A stretch of 52,165 nucleotides of DNA, from positions 1-52,165 of the IMG/VR virus record IMGVR_UViG_3300032053_000109; one strand, written 5' to 3'. The notes beneath the pieces were generated by a model. That model saw only the letters and a program-made list of their open reading frames with translations, searched no databases and had not been told where the DNA came from. Shown here piece after piece: positions 22,336-31,036 of this stretch. Made by a program: the position numbers and the translations under genes. The first letter of the stretch is position 1. Every line of letters begins with the position of its first letter. This DNA comes from a virus.

Positions 22336-22378
22336 TTTGGGATAAACCATTTACAATTCGCTCATAATATCTTATGAT
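22336..22378 (+). promoter_or_regulatory. Promoter with the same upstream box as the duplicated leftward promoters
   Basis: TTTACA (22350-22355), 17-base spacer, TATGAT (22373-22378). The upstream CTTTGGGATAAACCA and the spacer core CTCATAATATC match the minus-strand promoters at 1441-1509 and 2402-2470, so these three sites probably share an ancestor or a regulator. Confidence 0.75.
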
Positions 22379-22414
22379 TAAAAGGTACCAATTAAATATT
22401 AGGAGGAACAGAAA

Positions 22415-22624
22415 ATGACCATAGAAGGATTTTCAATAAAAAGAGGTAATGGCACCATAAAAGTACAAGCTGAAGGATATGCAGAACAGGTATGTTACAC
22501 AATGGAGGAAGTCGGAGAATACCTATATAACATGGCACCTAATAACGACATTGGTAATAGAGCCTGTCAAAAATTCGCTAAGCACATGGGAATGAATTAT
22601 AGTAATAAACCTTTTCTAAAATAG
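22415..22624 (+). CDS. Small hypothetical protein, 69 aa
   Basis: I do not recognise this 69-residue protein (MTIEGFSIKRGNGTIKVQAE, then VGEYLYNMAPNN and ACQKFAKHMGMNYS). It looks like a beta-strand region followed by helices, with no catalytic or membrane signature. It is expressed from its own promoter at 22350-22378, with AGGAGGAACAGAAA before ATG, and ends at the bidirectional terminator, so it is the last rightward gene. Confidence 0.6.
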   Translation: MTIEGFSIKRGNGTIKVQAEGYAEQVCYTMEEVGEYLYNMAPNNDIGNRACQKFAKHMGMNYSNKPFLK

Positions 22625-22637
22625 TATAAGCTAAGAT

Positions 22638-22662
22638 AAGCCACCCCAATATGGAGTGGCTT
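22638..22662. terminator. Bidirectional terminator between converging operons
   Basis: AAGCCAC and GTGGCTT form a seven-base stem with TTTTC downstream on the plus strand and a short AT-rich run on the minus strand. It ends both the rightward early operon and the leftward late operon. Confidence 0.8.
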
Positions 22663-22673
22663 TTCTCAGTGTT

Positions 22674-23366
22674 TTAGCAAATAATCTTTCTAGCCAAATT
22701 CTTTATTAGTTCTGCCACAAATAATGGGTCAGGTTGACTTCCTGCAACCGTATGGTCTAACCAATACTTAGAATCAAGAAGAGGCTTTCCATCAGCTTTA
22801 GTGTAACTTGATAATATTTGAATATCACTTTTGAGCTGTACATCTTCAGTCATTTTAGGAACCCCCATCTCATTAATTAATTCTTGTACCCCATCTCTAA
22901 AGTCATCCACGGTCTTGCCAAATTTTATAAAATAGCTAATAGGGTCTTGATGGTCTGTTTCTTTCCATTTGTCAGATACTTCCGCATGTGACATGAGATT
23001 ATCTTTTGTGACCGTTAAAATCTTACTATTGAAAAACAAATAAGCCGTAAGCCATGTGGAGCGTTTCCAAATCTCATTGAATCGTATAAGGCTATTAGTA
23101 TGGCACATTTCAATTCCCCAAAATTTCCTATTTGCTGTGTGTCCCGCATGCCATGAAATTTCTGACCAAGGAATACATTGAGTTATACTGTCATGGTCAA
23201 TAAAAGCATGTGCAGAAGCTCCCCTATATGAATCATTAAAATATTTCCATTCACTTTCATCAGAATCATTTGGACTAGCTGTTTCATGTATTACTACCCC
23301 AATTGATTTTAGGGTTTCTCCTGACCGATTTTTACCAATATATCTTTGGATTATTTCATAGAGCAT
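22674..23366 (-). CDS. N-acetylmuramoyl-L-alanine amidase (endolysin)
   Basis: This 230-residue protein is an Amidase_2 (PGRP-fold) enzyme that cuts the amide bond between MurNAc and the peptide stem. Residues about 20-90 carry VIHETASPN (first zinc His), ASAHAFIDHD and SWHAGHTANRKF; further on lies MSHAEVSDKWKETDHQDP (second zinc ligands). The C-terminal 70 residues (MTEDVQLKSDIQILSSYTKA) probably bind the cell wall; no SH3 or LysM motif is visible. The gene is last in the late operon, and its ATG directly overlaps the end of the holin-like gene, the usual lysis cassette order. Confidence 0.9.
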   Translation of the reverse strand: MLYEIIQRYIGKNRSGETLKSIGVVIHETASPNDSDESEWKYFNDSYRGASAHAFIDHDSITQCIPWSEISWHAGHTANRKFWGIEMCHTNSLIRFNEIWKRSTWLTAYLFFNSKILTVTKDNLMSHAEVSDKWKETDHQDPISYFIKFGKTVDDFRDGVQELINEMGVPKMTEDVQLKSDIQILSSYTKADGKPLLDSKYWLDHTVAGSQPDPLFVAELIKNLARKIIC

Positions 23367-23608
23367 TATTTTTCACCCTCCTTGACAACACACCTTTCAA
23401 CTGTACATAGACGTTGGTTGATATTTTCCAAGGTATCAGTAACTTTATCCAGATGAGCAAGTAGTCTCTCCTGGAGTTCTTTACTATCTAGACGAATCTG
23501 TTCCTCTCTACGTTTGCTATCTTCTCTCATGTCGTTATAAAGCTTGTATGCCCATCCTGCAAATATTGCTGCTATTCCCAATTGTGGTACTAATTCTGAT
23601 AAGTCCAT
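23366..23608 (-). CDS. BhlA/UviB-type holin-like protein
   Basis: I choose ATG at 23608-23606, which gives 80 residues and follows GGGGGTTATCAA. Residues 5-24 (ELVPQLGIAAIFAGWAYKLY) form one transmembrane helix, followed by a charged amphipathic region (MREDSKRREEQIRLDSKELQ) and a coiled coil. This is the BhlA/UviB pattern of Firmicutes phages, which permeabilises the membrane and lets the endolysin act. It overlaps the amidase start, consistent with a paired lysis role. Confidence 0.8.
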   Translation of the reverse strand: MDLSELVPQLGIAAIFAGWAYKLYNDMREDSKRREEQIRLDSKELQERLLAHLDKVTDTLENINQRLCTVERCVVKEGEK

Positions 23609-23628
23609 TTGATAACCCCCTATAAATT

Positions 23629-24018
23629 TTATAATTCTTGTAATTGTTGACATAACAATTTTTTATCGTTGAACCTTTGAAGTGTATCCTTGTGCAAATC
23701 GGCATCAGTTAGTACGCCTTTAGCTTTAAGCACCTTAAACAAATCTTCTGCGTCTCTGGATGATTTTCTATCGAGTGCATCCAACTGCTCTTGTATTTTG
23801 ACAACATCTTTAGCAATTTCATCAGGATGCTTTTTGGTACACTTGCCATTTTTGTAGTAGATAGCATCTACAGGAACACTCTCAACCTCAACCACATCCA
23901 CCATGTCAAGCTGAATAAGACTTCCACCGCTCATGCGTACCCAACTAATATCAACTATCTCCTTGCTTTGAAGTGTATCAACGATACAGTGATTATTTTT
24001 ATTGACTATAATATACAT
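23629..24018 (-). CDS. Phage tail-adjacent hypothetical protein, 129 aa
   Basis: A beta-rich N-terminus (MYIIVNKNNHCIVDTLQSKE and VDVVEVESVPVDAIYYKNGK) is followed by a helical, charged C-terminus (DEIAKDVVKIQEQLDALDRK). Position between the fibre and the holin matches the small XkdX/DUF-type protein often found at this place in Bacillota phages, but the family is not firmly recognised. The start ATG is preceded by AGGAGGTAACAAATA. The function is unknown and may be tail-tip related. Confidence 0.6.
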   Translation of the reverse strand: MYIIVNKNNHCIVDTLQSKEIVDISWVRMSGGSLIQLDMVDVVEVESVPVDAIYYKNGKCTKKHPDEIAKDVVKIQEQLDALDRKSSRDAEDLFKVLKAKGVLTDADLHKDTLQRFNDKKLLCQQLQEL

Positions 24019-24031
24019 TATTTGTTACCTC

Positions 24032-25582
24032 CTATGCTGTTCTCTTTAGTCCAAATACTGTACACGAGCCTCTGACCGGAAAAGCATGTTGATTTGTATC
24101 AATGCTAGCATACAGCGATTGTCCAGCCGTCAATATTATTGGTTCGTTAGACATGCCAATTCGTACTGATTCTGCTGTGGCTGGCGATGATGCTGTTTGA
24201 TTTACTATATTTGATGTTGAGTACATCTTATTATTTGCAAGAGTGCCATTGTAATATAGGCTACCAGTATGGTCAATTGCTATGTCTGTAGTCATAAAAA
24301 ACCCACTCATGTTGCTTTTCAAATACAAACTACTAATTTCAATTTGTTCTCCTACGCCTGCCGTTGCTACTTTTACGCACATTGAAGCTTGGTTTAATAC
24401 GTTATAATTTTGTGTTAACATACCGCACACAAACTGATTGTTGTATTGAGACAGATAGCTAAATGTTAATTCACCAGTTTTTGTAAATGTTATATTAACT
24501 AGTGTATCGGTCTTTCTTGTTGGGTAATTGTATTTTTGTGTTGCTATTTGTATATCCAACACTGCTCCAAATGTAATAACTGTACTTGCTACACTCCCAA
24601 CACTAGCCCCAACACCTACTGCTGTACCTGAGTTATTGCTACCGCTTACGGCAAACAATGTGCTTGATATAATTGCTACTCTTGGCACTCTCGCAGCATA
24701 ATTGTTGCCATCAAAAGTATACTCACTTGCTCCTGCGGTAATTGTTGTAGTAGATATAGTACCTATCTGTGCATTGCCACAGTTACTAGCTGTTACGTCA
24801 GTATAAGCTAAAACAAAAGCCGTAGCTGATAATGCACCAATACTTGGATAGCGTATATCAGCACTACCACCAAATGCTGCCAATCCTGCCGTATTAGGAG
24901 TTATTGTTGTAGTAGACAAAGACAAGGTAACAACTTGTGTTACTGTAGCCGATACCCTATATACCACACTAGCAAGAGTGGCAGAATGTATACACACCTG
25001 ATTTAGAGAAATATATCCTGTAATGTCTGTTGTCGCCTTAAAAATCGCTTCCGCTCCAAGTGTTATATTGTTTATATCTGTTGTTACAGCCACGATACAC
25101 TGTCCATTCGTAGTAGTATTAGCATAAGCAATTAACACCTTTTCAGTATCCCATAATTGAGCACCAATTGGAGTGCAAGTTGAAGCATCCTTAAACTCTT
25201 TTTCTGTTCCAAGCGTTGGCACTGTTCCTGCTACGGTGCCTGCTATTATGTAACCATCATCATCCCCAGCATGAACATATACTATTGCGAATTTTGTGTC
25301 AGATATTCTAACAGGTATAATATGTTTTACCAAACCATTGTAAAATTGTACTGCTGTACCCCATTCAATGCAAAAATCCGATACTCTCGTGCCAAATTGC
25401 ACCATACCCTTTGCGTTTGTCACATCATTATAAACCGCCATTATCACCGTTGACGACAATTCGCAATGGTTAGCGTATGTTGCTTGATTGATTACATCCT
25501 CGTGTATTACGCTTGCAATGCCTGGTATTTCTACTTGATTGCTATATGCTTCTTTGTGCGCAAAACTGTCTAAATAGGCCAT
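24032..25582 (-). CDS. Tail fibre / receptor-binding protein (beta-propeller-like repeats)
   Basis: This 516-residue protein is rich in Thr, Ser, Ala and Val, with repeated blade-like units. In each, a hydrophobic strand of the form 'S.T.F.VAY' is followed by 'G..VG...T..T.T..A', for example LSATAFVLAYTDVTASN, ISSTLFAVSGSNNSG and ISDTKFAIVYVHAGDDDG. It starts MAYLDSFAHKEAYSNQVEI and ends with 'FPVRGSCTVFGLKRTA', a common end in Gram-positive phage fibres. It probably recognises host sugars or flagella. It is preceded by TAGGAGGTATATTTTA. The blade assignment is from visual repeats only. Confidence 0.7.
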   Translation of the reverse strand: MAYLDSFAHKEAYSNQVEIPGIASVIHEDVINQATYANHCELSSTVIMAVYNDVTNAKGMVQFGTRVSDFCIEWGTAVQFYNGLVKHIIPVRISDTKFAIVYVHAGDDDGYIIAGTVAGTVPTLGTEKEFKDASTCTPIGAQLWDTEKVLIAYANTTTNGQCIVAVTTDINNITLGAEAIFKATTDITGYISLNQVCIHSATLASVVYRVSATVTQVVTLSLSTTTITPNTAGLAAFGGSADIRYPSIGALSATAFVLAYTDVTASNCGNAQIGTISTTTITAGASEYTFDGNNYAARVPRVAIISSTLFAVSGSNNSGTAVGVGASVGSVASTVITFGAVLDIQIATQKYNYPTRKTDTLVNITFTKTGELTFSYLSQYNNQFVCGMLTQNYNVLNQASMCVKVATAGVGEQIEISSLYLKSNMSGFFMTTDIAIDHTGSLYYNGTLANNKMYSTSNIVNQTASSPATAESVRIGMSNEPIILTAGQSLYASIDTNQHAFPVRGSCTVFGLKRTA

Positions 25583-25803
25583 TAAAATATACCTCCTAAC
25601 GCTATAGCGTCTAAATCTTGAATAGCCCTAAAAGCATCATAAATACCTTGCTCTATATGATTCATATTAGTAGAACTTAGAGCAGTTCCTGCAGCCGTTC
25701 CAATATAAACTAATTTTATATCTGCTGTTACAATTGCACTTGCTTGGGTTTTTATATCATACCTATTATCTCCATCTACCCATACAGTTTTTACATAACT
25801 CAT
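25582..25803 (-). CDS. Small fibre/baseplate protein, 73 aa
   Basis: The protein has a Trp-containing strand (VKTVWVDGDNRYDIKTQASA), a Ala/Thr-rich middle and the phage-fibre-like 'STNMNHIEQGIYDAFRAIQD'. The segment 'MNHIEQGIYDA' is characteristic of N-terminal domains of phage fibres, where the LN.iE.GI pattern anchors to the tail. As it precedes the large fibre gene and its stop overlaps that start, it may be a separately encoded anchor. The ribosome binding site is AAAGGAGGAAATTT. Confidence 0.65.
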   Translation of the reverse strand: MSYVKTVWVDGDNRYDIKTQASAIVTADIKLVYIGTAAGTALSSTNMNHIEQGIYDAFRAIQDLDAIALGGIF

Positions 25804-25815
25804 AAATTTCCTCCT

Positions 25816-26148
25816 TTATACTAGTTCTACAGTCCATACGATTGTTAGAGATTGTGACAAGGTTTTTGTTAATGCAAGAACTTGATTTGCAAAGGCTGTT
25901 CCAGAATCTAAGGTAGGGGAAGACCCATTACCCTCAAGCTCTACTCCTACTATGGTATCATTACCCTCTAATTCTGAAAAGAAAAATATAAATTGATACT
26001 TTGAAGATGATATGGGTGTAACCGATTCATAGGTCTTTCTTAAGTATTCTCCTCCTGAATTAAGTAAGGCTATATGAGCAATACTATCAAGAGAAGCGGT
26101 AACTGCTGCAGATAGCACCAGAGCATTCGCTGCTGCTGTAATTGACAT
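25816..26148 (-). CDS. Tail structural hypothetical protein, 110 aa
   Basis: The protein is Ala/Thr/Ser-rich (MSITAAANALVLSAAVTASL) and predicted to be mostly beta (KYQFIFFFSELEGNDTIVGV, LTIVWTVELV). The pattern of hydrophobic strands separated by short turns fits a small tail-tip or baseplate protein. I do not recognise a family. It follows the phage hub protein by 12 bases in the same direction with a good AAGGAGGGATATAA. Confidence 0.55.
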   Translation of the reverse strand: MSITAAANALVLSAAVTASLDSIAHIALLNSGGEYLRKTYESVTPISSSKYQFIFFFSELEGNDTIVGVELEGNGSSPTLDSGTAFANQVLALTKTLSQSLTIVWTVELV

Positions 26149-26160
26149 TTATATCCCTCC

Positions 26161-27549
26161 TTAAATATAAAATGGACCTGCGTAAGGCATACCAGCCATT
26201 AGGTAGTCATGTACTGAAAAAGAAATTCCGTCGTCTTGTAATGTTGGAGCTACTATAATATCACCAAAGGTTCTATACTGCTCTACCACACTGTCAAGAT
26301 CTCCATTAACTACTTTCTCAAGTTGATCTAGTCTCTTATTAAATTGCTTTAAGATGTCAGTGATATCATCCACCCTATTTTCTAGGGATAGATTAATTAC
26401 CACAGGCTTGGTTGGGGTGGAACTATAGGAAGTTGATTTGATAATTAAGTCATCATCAATACCCAAATCGGGTATTGTAACTCTTACCGCCTCACCTGCC
26501 CTATAATTTCCAGAAAAGGGAGATATACTACCAACCAAAATAGGATTTGCATGTTTGTTAAGATAAGTAATACCTATCTGAGTAGCTAAATCTCTATCAT
26601 TTGTGGTAACTTTAATGATATCTTCTAGTTGTCCATAAGTGGTGGAACTTGGGTCATTATAAAGTACCAATCTAACAGGATATTCATAATGATATGTTAT
26701 TACTGCAGTTCCTGTGGTAGTTAGTGCGGGAATTAATAGTTTTTCATTATAATTTAATAGAAAATCATAAGCACTAGCCAAATCAACATTTTGTATGCCT
26801 ACTGTCTTGGAGGCTGTACCTATTTTCACAGCAATTCTATGTGGTTTATAATCCAGGGTTATATTTGCAGTTGTTACTACCACAGTTTGCGAGGCTGTAA
26901 CCCCTGATATAGCATTTGCTCCTTTTACCCATAATTTATTAACCAACTTACTAGAATCATATGCGAATGAGGCAGTACCCTTATGATAATTATTATAAGT
27001 TATAGAGGCTGTGTTAAAACTAACCTTCTGGGAGTAGAAATTGAAAACTAAATCTTTATCTATATTCCATCCAAACCCACTAAGTGCACATAATTCCTCT
27101 AAGACATCCCATAAGAATCTATCAGAATAAACTACATTGACTATGGTTGCTGAGGAATCAATATTCAAAGCGGTAACAAATGGTAGGTATGCAGTAGCTA
27201 AAGCACTCACAATGGAGTCCAGGGTAGAATTAGCCGTATAAGCTTCATTTACTATAATATTTTGGGTTTTTGCTGCATATTCTAATCCTTCCACAGTGAC
27301 CACCTTCAGGGGTCCATTTTTGGTTACTGGAGGATTTTGTATGAATCCCCTGAAGATATGACCATCCTGATTTATTACTACATCTGTACCTACCACTAAA
27401 GACGTTAGCGAGGCAGTTGCATGAAAAGGTAATGCCATACTAAAATTTCCTGCTCTATCTGTGGTAGACTGTTGAGTAGTAACCGATTCATATACTTTGA
27501 TAGTTTCTGAAGCAGTTGTAGAAGGTGGTGTTATTACTATGGTTGTCAA
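26161..27549 (-). CDS. Tail hub/baseplate protein (siphophage gp37-like)
   Basis: The order of segments fits tail hub proteins: IFRGFIQNPPVTKNGPLKVV, then VEGLEYAAKTQNIIV (about residues 84-98), then DRFLWDVLEELCALSGFGWN (about 143) and a DDLIIKSTSYSSTPTKPVVI segment near the C-terminus. Proteins of this kind attach to the distal end of the tape measure and carry the fibres. The 462-residue length is typical. It overlaps the tape measure gene by four bases (ATGA-style), which supports order and co-translation. Enzymatic activity is not visible. Confidence 0.7.
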   Translation of the reverse strand: MTTIVITPPSTTASETIKVYESVTTQQSTTDRAGNFSMALPFHATASLTSLVVGTDVVINQDGHIFRGFIQNPPVTKNGPLKVVTVEGLEYAAKTQNIIVNEAYTANSTLDSIVSALATAYLPFVTALNIDSSATIVNVVYSDRFLWDVLEELCALSGFGWNIDKDLVFNFYSQKVSFNTASITYNNYHKGTASFAYDSSKLVNKLWVKGANAISGVTASQTVVVTTANITLDYKPHRIAVKIGTASKTVGIQNVDLASAYDFLLNYNEKLLIPALTTTGTAVITYHYEYPVRLVLYNDPSSTTYGQLEDIIKVTTNDRDLATQIGITYLNKHANPILVGSISPFSGNYRAGEAVRVTIPDLGIDDDLIIKSTSYSSTPTKPVVINLSLENRVDDITDILKQFNKRLDQLEKVVNGDLDSVVEQYRTFGDIIVAPTLQDDGISFSVHDYLMAGMPYAGPFYI

Positions 27550-30404
27550 TAGAAGCCACCCCCTATAGCAGAAGCATATTTTTTATTCATTTTATTGCTT
27601 ATAATCTCCACAAGTTCGTTCATCCCACTGGAACCTACTAGAGTTCCCACGGTCACGCTGATGTTTCCAAATGCACCATTGGGAGTTACTGAACTTCCTC
27701 GGGGTAAGTTTACTAACTCAGGTCCAAATTCACCAACCAGGGACATCCCACCAGATGCAAAGTTTGTTCCTTTGGCATAGGCTGGTATTGTACCACCTGC
27801 TCTTCTTGCTGCTTCAGCCATTTGATGAGCTGCATCCATTCCAGCTTGATTACCTTGAGACCTAGCAACATTCCAGTAAGATTGTGCAGCTAATATAACC
27901 TCATTTTGAGCATTCTTTAGAGCATTAACCATAGCAAGAGCCTCATTAACCGCTGCTTGAATACCTGTCTTGGTGCTATTAATACCATCGATGAGTTTTT
28001 CTCCAAAAGATTGTCCTGCATCCTGCCATTTGGGGTAATAAGTTTCTAATAAAGTAATAAGTTCTCCATTATTAGCATCTAGAGCTAAATATCTAGCGGT
28101 GGCTTGTAGGCTTTCCTCTTCATTAAGTTTTCCATATTGTTCTTTTACTCTATCCATTTCTAAAGCAAAAGAAGCCAATTGAAAATCTTGCATAAGAATT
28201 TCACTAGCTTTTTTAGCCTCATTCTCAGCCGTATATTGAGCTCTTTTTATCTCAGCATTTGTGCGTATGGTCTCAATTTCCTTAGTAAACCCATCTTTTT
28301 CAATTTGTCTCTGTTCCAATACCATTTGTCGAGAGTGTTCCACAATCAGCTCATCGATTTCTTTTTGTATTGTAGCTCTTTCTTTTGTATCATCTGTGGT
28401 AGTTAGTTTCTGTTGCTTTTGCCCTAAAGTTTCACGATACTCAGTTTCTTTAAGGGCTTTATCCTCTTGTTCTGTTAGATTATCCAAGGCATCCATTTTA
28501 GCCTGTAGAGCTTTTATTTCTGCAGAGGAACTATCATCCAGAGTTTTCAACTTAGCAAGAAGTTCTCTATCATATTGCTCAATATTATAACTTGTTTGCC
28601 TTCTTAGATTCTCAGATTGTTTTGTTAGAGAGTCTAACTGTATTTGCTCTTCCTTAGAATACTTTTTCTTCAGAGCTTCAATGGTAGCATTACCCAGATT
28701 ATTTAAAGCAGATATGGTTCGTTGACCATAATCCTTAGCAAAAGCCTGAGATTCTTTCATATTATTCTCTAACTCATCTGATAAAGCCTTAGCAGTTTTC
28801 TTAGCCAGTGATGTGGCAGCTTTTTGAGCTTTAGGAGTTTCGTTCTCCACACCAACTGCAATACCAAGAGCTACTTCTTCTCCATAGCCTATTGTAAGCT
28901 TAGCGGGGGAAGCAATTCCAAAAAAGTCCTTGATGGTGCTACCTATACCTGATACAAACTCTGTTATTTTAGATTTTATCCAATCAGACATGCTTGATAT
29001 ACCGCCCCAAAGACCCTTTACAATATTACTTCCAACTTCACCCATATAATTTGCAAACTCTTTGAACTTGGTAACTACCAAATCCCAATTCGTATATAAG
29101 TAGTAAGCAGCAGCCACAAGAGCTCCTATTGCAAGTATTGTTAGGGTTATGGGAGATGTTAATACCCCTAATACTACTGTAAAAGCTCCCGTTATCGCAG
29201 TGGCAGTTGCACAGACTGTTGACCATATTCCTGTAGCAATTGCAGCTAAATTAATGGCTATTAGGTATAGTCCAAATGAAGCTGCAGAGGCAGCCACTCC
29301 CACAGCAAGGGGCTTTAATTTCTCCCAGTTCTTTTCAAAAGCTATAGTTAGATCAAGAGTAGTTTTGAGTATATCTTTCAATAAAGCCCAAGCACTTGCG
29401 GCAGCTTTTTCTAAAAGTTCAAATCCAGTCTTAAGATAGGGCAATACCCTAGCGTAGAGCTCATCAAATTTTAGTTTTAAAGCATCCACAACAAACTTTA
29501 CTTTATCTAAAGTTTCTCTAGATATACCCATCTTTTCAATCCAAGCAGAGATGGGAAAATTTCCACTCTGTATCACTTCAATTAACTTGTTTAACTGACT
29601 AGCCCCCTTGGATAAAGAGTCTAGAAATGGACCTGCAACCCTACCAGCCAATTGTTCAAAGCTAGTTGTTAATAGTCTTAACTGATTGGCAAAACCATCT
29701 TGAGTTCTAGCAAAATCTCCCTGTGCATCCTTGGTTGCCTTCATAATATAAGCATATCTAATACTAACTTGTTCTGCTTGGGTCATTTCCTGATAGGATT
29801 TCTTAACTCCCAAGGATAAAGCCAAAGCCTCAAGATTAGCCACAGACATATTTATACCCAGTTGTTTTAAAGGTTCAGTTTCTCCAGAAATACCCGCTCT
29901 TAATTTATCAAAAGCATCCTGTTGAGCTATGTTATAAAATGATGCCAAATCTCCAGAGAGACTTCCCAAATTGGTTGACATTTTTATAACTGCATCTCCT
30001 GCAAGACCTGAGGATTTTAGCATCGCACCCATGGTTGAACCGAATTTCTTGGCTTGTAATTCGGATAACCCAAAACTATTAAGAGCAGTATTTGCCCAAG
30101 TTTCAATTTTCTTACTACCCTCGGCACCAAATGTAACATCCACAACATTCTGAACTTCCTGTAAATCACTAGCAGTCATTATGGCTTTCTTACCAATCTC
30201 TAGCATTTTACTGCCTAGATTAGCAACCATATTAGTTATACCCAAGCCACCTGCAAAAGACAGAGCTTGAGAAATAATACCTCCAGTTCTGGTGGAAGCT
30301 GTTCCTACCTCCCCCAATCTTCCATGGAGTCTTGCTAATTCAGCGTTGAACCCCTGAATGTTAGCATCAATATTTACTAATACATCATATGCAGAGTCAG
30401 CCAT
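27546..30404 (-). CDS. Tape measure protein
   Basis: At 952 residues this is the largest gene, located where a tape measure is expected. The N-terminus carries the typical 'DVLVNIDANIQGFNAELARL' and 'TASDLQEVQNVVDVTFGAEG' segments, with FYNIAQQDAFDKLRAGISGE, a strong hallmark. A central hydrophobic region (about 370-450: VAASAASFGLYLIAINLAA and TSPITLTILAIGALVAAAYY) is probably membrane-inserted during DNA entry, followed by long coiled coils (QLDSLTKQSENLRRQ, ALKETEYRETLGQKQQ). At about 0.15 nm per residue it predicts a tail near 140 nm. The start follows GAGGGGGTGTAAC. Confidence 0.9.
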   Translation of the reverse strand: MADSAYDVLVNIDANIQGFNAELARLHGRLGEVGTASTRTGGIISQALSFAGGLGITNMVANLGSKMLEIGKKAIMTASDLQEVQNVVDVTFGAEGSKKIETWANTALNSFGLSELQAKKFGSTMGAMLKSSGLAGDAVIKMSTNLGSLSGDLASFYNIAQQDAFDKLRAGISGETEPLKQLGINMSVANLEALALSLGVKKSYQEMTQAEQVSIRYAYIMKATKDAQGDFARTQDGFANQLRLLTTSFEQLAGRVAGPFLDSLSKGASQLNKLIEVIQSGNFPISAWIEKMGISRETLDKVKFVVDALKLKFDELYARVLPYLKTGFELLEKAAASAWALLKDILKTTLDLTIAFEKNWEKLKPLAVGVAASAASFGLYLIAINLAAIATGIWSTVCATATAITGAFTVVLGVLTSPITLTILAIGALVAAAYYLYTNWDLVVTKFKEFANYMGEVGSNIVKGLWGGISSMSDWIKSKITEFVSGIGSTIKDFFGIASPAKLTIGYGEEVALGIAVGVENETPKAQKAATSLAKKTAKALSDELENNMKESQAFAKDYGQRTISALNNLGNATIEALKKKYSKEEQIQLDSLTKQSENLRRQTSYNIEQYDRELLAKLKTLDDSSSAEIKALQAKMDALDNLTEQEDKALKETEYRETLGQKQQKLTTTDDTKERATIQKEIDELIVEHSRQMVLEQRQIEKDGFTKEIETIRTNAEIKRAQYTAENEAKKASEILMQDFQLASFALEMDRVKEQYGKLNEEESLQATARYLALDANNGELITLLETYYPKWQDAGQSFGEKLIDGINSTKTGIQAAVNEALAMVNALKNAQNEVILAAQSYWNVARSQGNQAGMDAAHQMAEAARRAGGTIPAYAKGTNFASGGMSLVGEFGPELVNLPRGSSVTPNGAFGNISVTVGTLVGSSGMNELVEIISNKMNKKYASAIGGGFY

Positions 30405-30418
30405 GTTACACCCCCTCT

Positions 30419-30972
30419 CTAAAACCCAATTTGGTCTATATATACTCCAGTTTCTATTGGGTTGTTCTTATTACCCCCACAGAATTCTTCAAAAGTTCCC
30501 TCATATTGACCTATGCAGTAAGCTAACCACATTTTATCTATTCTTATTTCTTCTAAACCAGTTGCATAGAGGTCTAAAAATTCATCTATGGGTAAATTTA
30601 GAATATAATTAATGTCTGAGTATCTGCTAAGTAGTGTATCCCTTAATAATCCAGTTTCTACTTGGCAGCAAATTTGAAAAAACTTGCAAAATTGGGGTCC
30701 TTAAATATAGTAGTACATATTTCTATAATCTCCTCTAAAGGCAATTCTCCTACTTCCTCAGGAGTCTTATCCACTATAGCCGAGATGAAAAGATAAAATT
30801 CTCGTTCAGCATTAGAAAGATTCTCAAGAACTAACATTATCAGGTCTAAGCCTACTCGAGTAGCATTTCCTTCCTGTATCTCCGACAGTACCTTTCTCAT
30901 ATCTTCTTTTAATTCCATCTTTTTTACTAACTTTGAAAAATTGAATATATCACTAGTCTTTAAACCTCTCAT
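30419..30972 (-). CDS. Tail assembly chaperone fusion (gpGT type) by -1 frameshift
   Basis: The zero-frame gene (30658-30972) stops soon after ASFFKFAAK. At T TTT TTC (30682-30676), a good X XXY YYZ slippery heptamer, a -1 shift continues the protein as FQICCQVETGLLRDTLLSRY, then ILNLPIDEFLDLYATGLEE and IRIDKMWLAYC, to a TAG at 30421-30419. That is right beside the tape measure start. The extension has no start of its own. This is the lambda G/GT arrangement conserved in siphophages: the longer form recruits tail protein, the shorter caps the tape. The heptamer and position match the family rule; the frameshift itself is not shown by the sequence alone. Confidence 0.8.
30658..30972 (-). CDS. 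Tail assembly chaperone (gpG-like)
   Basis: I choose ATG at 30972, behind GAGAGGAGCTATTAC, giving 104 residues. The protein is helical with 'FNFSKLVKKMELKEDMRKVL' and 'IDKTPEEVGELPLEEIIEIC' (Val for Ile at the first position in this copy), the latter a motif very typical of Firmicutes phage tail assembly chaperones, and it ends FFKFAAK. It binds the tape measure and is absent from the virion. It lies between the major tail protein and tape measure, as in other siphophages, and feeds the frameshift product. Confidence 0.85.
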   Translation of the reverse strand: MRGLKTSDIFNFSKLVKKMELKEDMRKVLSEIQEGNATRVGLDLIMLVLENLSNAEREFYLFISAIVDKTPEEVGELPLEEIIEICTTIFKDPNFASFFKFAAK

Positions 30973-31036
30973 GTAATAGCTCCTCTCAAATAATAATGGA
31001 AAGGGGATATTATCCCCCACCACCTGATTTTTATGT

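Noticed and set aside
23815-23830. CTGATGAA on the minus strand inside a gene as a second hammerhead
   Set aside because: It lies in coding sequence and has no flanking GAAA or stems in the right order.
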